Shown: positions 9,182 through 16,641 of the stretch, piece by piece
How positions within the stretch are numbered: position 1 is the first letter of the stretch
Layout of the letters: every line of letters begins with the position of its first letter
Assembly (NCBI RefSeq): GCF_020524885.1
Contig: NZ_JAIVKJ010000001.1
Span: forward strand, 1,426,001 to 1,490,000
DNA: 64,000 bases
Direction of reading: 5' to 3'
From: Microbulbifer elongatus
Lineage (GTDB): Bacteria; Pseudomonadota; Gammaproteobacteria; Pseudomonadales; Cellvibrionaceae
Made by a program: the position numbers and the translations under genes
The notes under the pieces: generated by a model
Database searches by the model: none
What the model was told of the DNA's origin: nothing
The model's input: only the letters and a program-made list of their open reading frames with translations

Positions 9182-10678
9182 ATGCAGGGGTTCTTGGATG
9201 GTCTGGGCGCGCTGGTGGGCTGGGGTAACAGCCTTACCTGGGGTGGCCTTGGCGGTATCTGGTGGCTAGGTATCCTGATAGCCGCGCTACTGCCTGCCGG
9301 CCTTTATTTCACCGTGCGTACACGCTTTGTACAGTTTCGTGCCTTCGGCCATATGTTGCGTGTGATGGGCCACAGTTTTCGCAAAGAGCACGACGACTCT
9401 GTGTCCTCCTTCCAGGCATTTGCCACCAGTGCGGCGGCCCGTGTGGGTACGGGCAATATTGCCGGGGTGGCGGTGGCGATAACAGCCGGCGGCCCAGGCG
9501 CAATATTCTGGATGTGGGTGGTTGCCATGCTCGGTATGGCGACGAGTTTTATCGAGAATACCCTGGCGCAGTTGTTCAAAGAGCAGGGTGAGACCCATGG
9601 CACCTTTCGCGGTGGCCCCGCCTACTATATCGACAAAGGGTTGGGCCGACACTGGAAGTGGTTGTCGATCGTATTTTCCGTTTTTCTTATTATCTGCTTT
9701 GGGTTCTTTTTTAACGCGGTACAGGCGAATGCCATGTCCGAGGCGATACATGCGGCCTGGGGAATAAACCCCTTATTAGTCGGTGTGGTGATCGCAATAC
9801 TGGCTTCGCTGATTGTTTTCGGCGGTATCAAATCTATCGGTAAATTCGCCGGCGTTGTGGTCCCTGTCATGGCGCTGATCTATATCGGCATTGCCATTGT
9901 GGTGATCGTGTCAAATATCTCGCGTGTTCCTGAAATATTTTCCCTGATTTTCAGTAATGCATTTGGCATGCAGGAAGCCGGCGCCGGCGCCTTCGGCGCG
10001 GTAGTGGCGAATGGCATCAAGCGCGGACTCTTCTCCAATGAGGCGGGCATGGGTTCGTCGCCCAATGTGGGCGCAGCGGCGGATGTGAAGCATCCAGTGG
10101 TGCAGGGCTATGTACAGATGGCATCTGTGTTCCTGGATACCATGATGATCTGTAGTGCAACGGCCTCCATTATTCTGTTGAGCAATGTGGAACTGGGGGG
10201 GATGGTCGAAGGTGTCACTTTGACCCAGGCCGCCCTCGCCAGCGAAGTGGGTGCGTGGGGCAATAGTTTCATTGCGCTGGCACTCATCTTCTTTGCCTTT
10301 ACGTCGATTATCGCTAACTACTATTACGCGGAAACTAATATTTTCTACCTTTGGCACACGCGCCTGTCGATTTTCTGTTATCGATTCCTGTATATCGTAT
10401 TCATTCTGTTCGGCGCCTGGGTAGCCTGGAGCGGCAGCTCGGATAATTTCCAGTTGTTATGGAATATGGCCGATATGTCCATGGGCTTTATGGCCACTGC
10501 CAACCTACTGGCAATCCTGTTGCTGTCTGGCGTCGCGATTAAAGTCTTCGCGGACTACGAGTCTCAGCGGGATCGTGGTATCAAAGAACCGGTATTCGAT
10601 GCACGCAAGCACAATATTCCCGGTGTCGAAATGGATGTTTGGGGCGGTGGCCCACATATACCTGGGGAGCACAAGTGA
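9182..10678 (+). CDS. alanine/glycine:cation symporter (AGCS family)
   Basis: 498 residues from the ATG at 9182, which has GGAG 6 bases upstream; the frame is open from 9107 but that extension adds nothing. The AGCS features are clear: GLYFTVRTRFVQFRAF after the first helix, the signature SSFQAFATSAAARVGTGNIA, GGPGAIFWMW, and KRGLFSNEAGMGSSPN. These inner membrane carriers take up alanine or glycine with sodium. There is no room upstream for a glycine riboswitch. The gene is convergent with the acyl-CoA carboxylase operon. Confidence 0.94.
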   Translation: MQGFLDGLGALVGWGNSLTWGGLGGIWWLGILIAALLPAGLYFTVRTRFVQFRAFGHMLRVMGHSFRKEHDDSVSSFQAFATSAAARVGTGNIAGVAVAITAGGPGAIFWMWVVAMLGMATSFIENTLAQLFKEQGETHGTFRGGPAYYIDKGLGRHWKWLSIVFSVFLIICFGFFFNAVQANAMSEAIHAAWGINPLLVGVVIAILASLIVFGGIKSIGKFAGVVVPVMALIYIGIAIVVIVSNISRVPEIFSLIFSNAFGMQEAGAGAFGAVVANGIKRGLFSNEAGMGSSPNVGAAADVKHPVVQGYVQMASVFLDTMMICSATASIILLSNVELGGMVEGVTLTQAALASEVGAWGNSFIALALIFFAFTSIIANYYYAETNIFYLWHTRLSIFCYRFLYIVFILFGAWVAWSGSSDNFQLLWNMADMSMGFMATANLLAILLLSGVAIKVFADYESQRDRGIKEPVFDARKHNIPGVEMDVWGGGPHIPGEHK

Positions 10679-10722
10679 GCCGCCGATTTTCCGAGTGAGA
10701 TGCCTGACCAAGTTCTGCCAAG

Positions 10723-12750
10723 TTACGGGTTGATTGTTGCCATTTCTTGGGCACTTTCAATCCGGATCAGTGTTTGGCCGCTTCTTACCTGGTCGCCGGC
10801 TCTTGCTGCGATGTCGCGCACGGTGCCATCGCAGTCTGCTTTCAGGTTGTGCTCCATTTTCATCGCCTCCATGGTGGCGACCAGGTCTCCGCATTTGACC
10901 CGCGCGCCCACTTCAACGCAAACTTGCGTCAGGTTCCCCTGCATTGGTGCGCGGATGTCACCGCTTCCGCTAACTTCCGATACCTCGGCCGGTGCATAGG
11001 TCTGGTCGCTGAGCTCCCACTGTTGTCCAGAGTAGATCAGGGTGAGCTTTTTGCCCGCGAGAGACCATTGAACAAGCCGTTGCCGCCCATTGATCCAGAC
11101 GGGGTGAGGTTGTGCGGCTATTGGGTTTAATGGGTGACAGGGGAGTTCTATCTGTTCTTTTTCTCCAGACTCGAAAATAACTTGATAGCTGCTGTTGCTC
11201 GACGCGGTCATGGAAAGTAATGCAATTTTCTCGCTGTCCGAAATCCGGTATTGCCTGGGGGCAGTGAAACCATTGCTGTGCCAGTTGGCGCGCCCGGTAC
11301 GGACATCGTATGGTGAAAGTGACAAGTGGTGGAGCAGTGCGGCAGCGAGCGCCATAGCAGTCTGAGCGATGGATGCCAGTAGCGGACGCGGTGAAAACTG
11401 GTCGGTGAGGTAACCCGTGTGTGCGGCGCCCGCAGCGAAGGTTGAATCCTCGAGAATATGTTGCAGGAAAAATCGATTGGTGCGAGGGCCTATCAGGGGC
11501 AACTCCGCCAGCGCACTGGCAAGGCGGTTGCGCGCCTCGCCGCGGCTTTCTCCCCATGCCATTAATTTGCCCAGCATGGGATCGTAATAGGGGGAGACCT
11601 CCAGTCCAGTCTTCAATGCGTGATCAAACCGGATACTGCCTGTAGTGTTTGGCAGCTTGTTGCTTGTGTTATCTATTGGTTCCCAGGCATGGATGGTTCC
11701 ACTTTGCGGCAGGAATTCGCGGTCTGGATCTTCCGCATACAGGCGTACTTCAATGGCGTGACCGTGAAGTGCCACTTCTGACTGGGTGAGGGGAAGCATG
11801 TCCCCCCGCGATACAGCCAGCTGCCACGCTACAAGATCAGTCCCGGTAATCAGTTCTGTTACACCGTGTTCCACCTGCAGACGGGTATTCATCTCCAGAA
11901 AGTAGAAGTTTTCTGCTGAATCCAGCAAGAATTCGACGGTGCCGGCACCGGTGTAGTGGCAGGCTTTCGCCAGAGCGACCGCGGCCTCTCCCATTTTCTT
12001 TCGCAGTGCGGGGGTAACGGCGGGGGAGGGCGCTTCTTCAACCACTTTCTGATGTCGGCGCTGCACCGAGCAATCACGTTCTCCCAGATGGATACAGTTA
12101 CCGTATTGGTCTGCAAATACCTGTATCTCAATATGGCGGGCATGATTCAGAACTTTTTCAAGAATTATCTCGTCGCTGCCAAAGGCGGCAAGGGATTCCG
12201 CTCTGGCAGACTTGAGTTGGCTGTCGAATACCTGTGCAGATTCCGCGATCCGCATGCCGCGCCCACCGCCACCGGCAGCGGCCTTGAGCATTACTGGGTA
12301 TCCGATTTCGTCTGCCCGGAGGCGCAATTCGGCATCGTCGTCACTGCCCGCGAATCCCGGTATGCACGGCAGACCTGCGGTCATCGCAAACTGCTTGGCT
12401 CGGCGTTTGTTGCCCATCAGTTCGATGACGTCTGCAGAAGGCCCGATAAACGTAAGTCCGGCTTGCTCACAAGCGCGTGCGAACCGGGCATTTTCTGACA
12501 GGAATCCATATCCGGGGTGTACGCAGTCGGCGCCACCACGATGTGCTGCGGCAATGATCTTGTCGATATCGAGGTAGGATTCCTGCGGAGTGGAGCCGCC
12601 AATCGGAAGCGCTATGTCTGCGGCGGCAACGTGGGGGGCATCTCGGTCCGCATCGCTGAAAATTGCCAGCGTGATATAGCCGTGCTGCTTTGCGGTGCGC
12701 ATGATGCGCAGGGCAATTTCTCCGCGATTGGCAATTAATAGTGTGGGCAT
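10723..12750 (-). CDS. acyl-CoA carboxylase, biotin-carrying alpha subunit
   Basis: 675 residues. Biotin carboxylase domain (LLIANRGEIALRIMRTA at the start, ATP-grasp region with KAAAGGGGRGMRI, catalytic EVRLYAEDP), a linker, and a C-terminal biotinyl domain with AMKMEHNL (biotin on Lys631). It uses ATP and bicarbonate to charge biotin for the beta subunit encoded two genes upstream. Size and layout match the alpha subunits of 3-methylcrotonyl-CoA (LiuD) and geranyl-CoA (AtuF) carboxylases; I cannot choose between them. Last gene of the operon 15589-10723, after the dehydrogenase. Confidence 0.9.
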   Translation of the reverse strand: MPTLLIANRGEIALRIMRTAKQHGYITLAIFSDADRDAPHVAAADIALPIGGSTPQESYLDIDKIIAAAHRGGADCVHPGYGFLSENARFARACEQAGLTFIGPSADVIELMGNKRRAKQFAMTAGLPCIPGFAGSDDDAELRLRADEIGYPVMLKAAAGGGGRGMRIAESAQVFDSQLKSARAESLAAFGSDEIILEKVLNHARHIEIQVFADQYGNCIHLGERDCSVQRRHQKVVEEAPSPAVTPALRKKMGEAAVALAKACHYTGAGTVEFLLDSAENFYFLEMNTRLQVEHGVTELITGTDLVAWQLAVSRGDMLPLTQSEVALHGHAIEVRLYAEDPDREFLPQSGTIHAWEPIDNTSNKLPNTTGSIRFDHALKTGLEVSPYYDPMLGKLMAWGESRGEARNRLASALAELPLIGPRTNRFFLQHILEDSTFAAGAAHTGYLTDQFSPRPLLASIAQTAMALAAALLHHLSLSPYDVRTGRANWHSNGFTAPRQYRISDSEKIALLSMTASSNSSYQVIFESGEKEQIELPCHPLNPIAAQPHPVWINGRQRLVQWSLAGKKLTLIYSGQQWELSDQTYAPAEVSEVSGSGDIRAPMQGNLTQVCVEVGARVKCGDLVATMEAMKMEHNLKADCDGTVRDIAARAGDQVRSGQTLIRIESAQEMATINP

Positions 12751-12796
12751 TGCGTGGTTCCCTCTGCCTGATTAGCGGTTGTGCGTCGATGCTCGC

Positions 12797-13963
12797 TCAG
12801 CTATTGCTTTTCTTGCGCGAGGGCAGAATGCCCATCAACTTGCAGATAATCCCCAGCATGACTTCATCGGCACCGCCCCCAATCGAGGTAAGGCGTAAAT
12901 CGCGAAAAGCACGGTTGATAGTGGTCTCTTCCATATATCCCATGCCACCCCAGAATTGCAGGCATTGATCGGGGATGCTGCGGGTAAGGCGACCGGACTT
13001 GAGCTTTGCCATGGAGGCGAGGGTGGTGACGTCTTCGCCGTTTACGTAGGCGGATATTGCGCGGTAGGTAAGCGCCCGCAGGCATTCGACCTCGGTCTGC
13101 ATTTCCGCGAGCGCGAAGTGCACGGTCTGGTTGTTCAGTAGGGGCGCGCCGAAGGCCTCACGCTCGCGAACGTAATCGATGGTTGAGGTGACGCAGGTTT
13201 CGAGCCCCATCAGCGTCAGTGCAGCGCCGGCCAGCCGTTCTTCCTGAAACTGCAGCATCTGCAACAGGAATCCACTGCCTTCATCGCCAATTCGAAAGCG
13301 CTTTGGGATCCGCACATTGTCAAAGTAAACCGGTGCGGTTTCTGAAGCGCGCATCCCGAGCTTGTGCAGCTTTTCACCGACAGTGACACCCGGGAGATTC
13401 GCAGGAATGATGACAAGGGATTTGTTGCTGTGGGTCTTGTCACCACCAGTGTTGACCAGGGTGCAGAAGAAATCCGCTTGTGGCGCGTTGGTGATCCACA
13501 TTTTGCTGCCATTGATCAGGTAATCATCCCCATCCGAGGTGGCTGTGGTAGTAATTGCCGAAACGTCTGAGCCTGCGCCCGGCTCCGAAACCGCAATTGA
13601 CGCTATTGCTTCACCGCATACGGCGGGGGCCAGAAATTCGTCCTGTAGATCCCGGTGCGCAAATTTGGCCAGTGCCGGCGTGGCCATGGAGGTCTGTACA
13701 GAGATCGACAGCGGAACTCCGCCACAGTGCGCAGCGCCAAGGGATTCGAGAAAGACCGCTTCAAAACTGAAGTCCAGTCCCAGTCCACCGCAGTGCTCCG
13801 GCTTGCTGATGCCGAGCAGGCCGAGCGTGCCGAGGCGCTTGAATACGTCGCGAATCGGGAAGCTGCCAGCCGACTCCCATTCATCGACATGCGGGTTCAG
13901 TTCCTGCTGCACAAACTGCTGAACGGTGCGCTGTAGTTCCCGGTGTTGGTCGGTGATGATCAT
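12797..13963 (-). CDS. acyl-CoA dehydrogenase of the isovaleryl/citronellyl type
   Basis: 388 residues. It has SEPGAGSD and GSKMWITNA flavin-binding motifs, but the usual C-terminal catalytic glutamate of YEGT is replaced (SIGGGADEV). Instead Glu242 in the segment FQEERLAGA aligns with the catalytic base used by isovaleryl-CoA and long-chain dehydrogenases. This points to a beta-branched substrate, consistent with the neighbouring carboxylase, which acts on beta-methyl enoyl-CoAs. Order beta subunit, dehydrogenase, alpha subunit resembles the liu and atu clusters for leucine and acyclic terpene breakdown. Confidence 0.88.
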   Translation of the reverse strand: MIITDQHRELQRTVQQFVQQELNPHVDEWESAGSFPIRDVFKRLGTLGLLGISKPEHCGGLGLDFSFEAVFLESLGAAHCGGVPLSISVQTSMATPALAKFAHRDLQDEFLAPAVCGEAIASIAVSEPGAGSDVSAITTTATSDGDDYLINGSKMWITNAPQADFFCTLVNTGGDKTHSNKSLVIIPANLPGVTVGEKLHKLGMRASETAPVYFDNVRIPKRFRIGDEGSGFLLQMLQFQEERLAGAALTLMGLETCVTSTIDYVREREAFGAPLLNNQTVHFALAEMQTEVECLRALTYRAISAYVNGEDVTTLASMAKLKSGRLTRSIPDQCLQFWGGMGYMEETTINRAFRDLRLTSIGGGADEVMLGIICKLMGILPSRKKSNS

Positions 13964-13981
13964 TGTGCGGTTTCCTGTAAT

Positions 13982-15589
13982 TTAAAACCTGGCAACGCCA
14001 AAGCTGTTTTCTCGCAGTGTCGCGACTTCTGCTTCGCGACAAATGTCCAGAAGCAGTCCGAGCAGTGTGCGCGTATCCCGCGGATCGATTATGCCGTCAT
14101 CCCACAGGCGCGCAGTGCACGATAGGGCGTCTGAACCGGCCTCCATGAACGCTGCGGTGTCGCTTTCCAGTTTATCCAGGGCTGCATTGTCCACCGCGCC
14201 GCTGCGCTGCATCTTCTGTTCACTCACGATACGCATGACTTTTCCTGCCTGTGCTGCGCCCATAACCGCGGTGCGCGCATTGGGCCAGGCAAAGATAAAG
14301 CGGGGGTCGAAACCGCGCCCGCACATGGCGTAGTTGCCGGCGCCGTAGGAGCCGCCAACGACGATACTCAACTTGGGTACGCGCGCATTGGCAACCGCCT
14401 GGATCATCTTGGATCCGTGCTTGATGATGCCTTCGCGTTCGACCTCTGTGCCGACCATAAAGCCCGTCGTGTTGTGGAGAAACAGAAGCGGCGTGCCGCT
14501 TTGTTCGCAAAGCTGGATAAATTGTGCGGCCTTGTTGGCGCCTTTGGGGGTAATTGGGCCGTTATTACCGATAACGCCTACTACATGCCCCTGGATGCGG
14601 ATGTGCCCGCAGTAGGTCTGCTGGTCGTACTCTGGCTTGAACGGCAGCGCTGCGGATCCATCGGCAATTCGCACGATGATTTCGTCCACCAGATAGGGGG
14701 TGCGGCTGTCAGCGGGTACCACGCCTATCAAGTCTTCGGGTGAATGCTGGGGTTCTTCCCAGTTTCTCGGCGGCAGCGCCGGCGCCTGACCGGGCAGGGC
14801 GGCGATGACTTCGCGGGCGATACGAATGCCATCGCGGTCATCTTCTGCCAGATAGTCGCCGGTGCCGGCAATCGAGCTATGCATTTCGGCGCCGCCCAGC
14901 TCTTCCTCGCTGGCAATTTCCCCGGTGGCGGCCTTAAGCAGTGGTGGCCCGGCCAGGAACATACCGGATTGGTTGCGCACCAGAATCACGTAGTCGGAAA
15001 GCCCGGGCTGATAGGCTCCGCCGGCGGTCGCGTTGCCGTGCACCACCGTGACCTGGGGAATACCCGCCGCAGACAGCCGTGCCTGATTGGCAAAGCCGCG
15101 CCCGCCGGGAGCGAAGGTCTCATTGGCATACATCAGATTGGCGCCGCCACTCTGGGCGAGCGTAACAAGGGGCAAGTGGTTTTCGTGGGCAACCTGCTGA
15201 ATGCGAAGCGCTTTCTCCATGCCGGCGGGTGAGATGGTGCCACCTTTTACCGCATAGTTGTCGATGCGCACTACGCAGCGGCGGCCACTGATGACGCCGA
15301 TACCGCAAATGGCACCGCCGCCGGCACCGGTGCCATCCCGGTCGTCGTACATACGGTAGCCAGCCATGGCGCACAGTTCGATAAACGGAGCACCGGGATC
15401 CAGTAGAAGGCTCAGCCGCTCTCTGGGCAGCAACAGCCCGCGCTCGTGGTAGCGTGCCGCTTTCGCATTCTCCGCGTCGACGACTCGCTTCTCTGCGCTG
15501 CGGTATTGCGACAGGGCAGCCAGCATTGCCTCTGAATTGTGCTTGAAGTCCTCGCTGTCACTCGTGACCTGTGGCGTGATGGGTTGCAT
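13982..15589 (-). CDS. acyl-CoA carboxylase, carboxyltransferase beta subunit
   Basis: 535 residues from the ATG at 15589, with GGAGG 9 bases upstream (minus strand). Carboxyltransferase N and C domains with AQSGGANLMY, GNATAGGAYQPG and VVGGSYGAGNYAMCGRGFDPRF. It transfers carboxyl from biotin to the gamma carbon of a beta-branched enoyl-CoA. The stretch GGRGFANQAR replaces the Phe-rich segment I would expect in a typical methylcrotonyl-CoA carboxylase, so a larger substrate such as geranyl-CoA is possible. First gene of the operon, divergent from the TetR regulator. Confidence 0.9.
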   Translation of the reverse strand: MQPITPQVTSDSEDFKHNSEAMLAALSQYRSAEKRVVDAENAKAARYHERGLLLPRERLSLLLDPGAPFIELCAMAGYRMYDDRDGTGAGGGAICGIGVISGRRCVVRIDNYAVKGGTISPAGMEKALRIQQVAHENHLPLVTLAQSGGANLMYANETFAPGGRGFANQARLSAAGIPQVTVVHGNATAGGAYQPGLSDYVILVRNQSGMFLAGPPLLKAATGEIASEEELGGAEMHSSIAGTGDYLAEDDRDGIRIAREVIAALPGQAPALPPRNWEEPQHSPEDLIGVVPADSRTPYLVDEIIVRIADGSAALPFKPEYDQQTYCGHIRIQGHVVGVIGNNGPITPKGANKAAQFIQLCEQSGTPLLFLHNTTGFMVGTEVEREGIIKHGSKMIQAVANARVPKLSIVVGGSYGAGNYAMCGRGFDPRFIFAWPNARTAVMGAAQAGKVMRIVSEQKMQRSGAVDNAALDKLESDTAAFMEAGSDALSCTARLWDDGIIDPRDTRTLLGLLLDICREAEVATLRENSFGVARF

Positions 15590-15623
15590 AGAAGGCAGCC
15601 TCCGCAAATAATGCCCTAACGCT

Positions 15624-15641
15624 ACCAAGCAAGCGCTTGGT
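15624..15641. promoter_or_regulatory. predicted TetR-type operator, copy 2
   Basis: ACCAAGCAAGCGCTTGGT, arms ACCAAGC and GCTTGGT. It lies between the carboxylase operon and the TetR gene, 35 bases upstream of the carboxylase start codon, a placement fit for repression of both. It matches copy 1 at 8016-8033 in 17 of 18 bases. Confidence 0.7.
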
Positions 15642-15720
15642 TATCAACAGCGGAATATCCCTGGTGGCTGAATGCACGCCAGGGCATGCGGGACATAAGC
15701 TTTGCGGGGCTGGAGGTGAT

Positions 15721-16395
15721 GTGGGAGACAAAATTTCATTGAGTGATGGTGCAAAAAGCCACGGGGCAAAGAAGGGGCCCGGCGGCCGTGACAGGGAACT
15801 CTCGACTCTTGTGGCCACGGGTGAAGTCAGTGATCCGAAAAGTCCAAGAGGCCGCCTGCTGAATGCGGCGGCGCAGCTGTTTCAGGACAAGGGCTACGCC
15901 CGCACGACGGTGCGGGATATTGCCGCGGACGTGGGCATTCTTTCCGGAAGTATTTTTCACCACTTCAGGAGCAAGGAAGAGATCCTTTGCCAAGTTATGC
16001 TGGAGGTGACCCGGGTTGCCCGGGCGCGGATGGCGGCTGCGGTTTCCGCAGAGGAGGATCCCCGGGAGCGTGTGCGGGCCTGCATCCGCTGTGAGCTGGA
16101 AGCGATCCACGGTCTGGCGGTACCGGGCTTCCCGATCCTGGTCAGCGAATGGCGGAGCTTGTCCGCCGATAATCAACGCCTGGTGCTCACGGAGCGGGAG
16201 AGCTATGAATCCATCTGGATCTCCGTCCTGAACAACCGCCCAAGAGGGGCTGGCATTGCCGATGCGCAGCTTGCGCGCAAATTGCTGTTGGGCGCGCTGG
16301 CCCACAGCCACACCTGGTTCAAGCCCCGCGGTCGTGGTCTGACCCTTAATGCACTGGCCGATCAGGCTCTGCTTATGGTGTGGCAAGAAGGCTGA
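15721..16395 (+). CDS. TetR/AcrR family transcriptional regulator
   Basis: 224 residues from a GTG at 15721 directly behind GGAGGTGAT; the start is uncertain because about 40 residues precede the usual TetR N-terminus and a GTG at 15811 is another choice. The helix-turn-helix (residues about 62-82, TTVRDIAADVGILSGSIFHH) is canonical; the C-terminal ligand domain has no metal or drug signature. It is divergent from the acyl-CoA carboxylase operon and is probably its autoregulated repressor, responding to a pathway acyl-CoA, by analogy with AtuR and related TetR regulators of acyl-CoA catabolism. Confidence 0.85.
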   Translation: MGDKISLSDGAKSHGAKKGPGGRDRELSTLVATGEVSDPKSPRGRLLNAAAQLFQDKGYARTTVRDIAADVGILSGSIFHHFRSKEEILCQVMLEVTRVARARMAAAVSAEEDPRERVRACIRCELEAIHGLAVPGFPILVSEWRSLSADNQRLVLTERESYESIWISVLNNRPRGAGIADAQLARKLLLGALAHSHTWFKPRGRGLTLNALADQALLMVWQEG

Positions 16396-16641
16396 CGCGC
16401 TTCAAATGAGACGCTGTTCGCTTCACCGCTGTGATGTTAGTTGGTAAACCCGTACCACTTTCACCTCATACAGATTCCCTGAGAACCAGTACGCAATCAG
16501 CTGCACTGGAATCTTTTACTCTCTCATCAGACGGCAGTCATAGAACTGCCGACAAGCCTCGGGCCATCATTACTGAAGCCCAGGAGCATTGGGTTATATG
16601 GGGCTTGAAGAGCGTTTAAATTTGGGGGCTTGGGGAGAGTC

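Noticed and set aside
16431..16619. 62-codon frame between TetR and the large protein gene
   Set aside because: No ribosome site, no similarity and low-complexity content.
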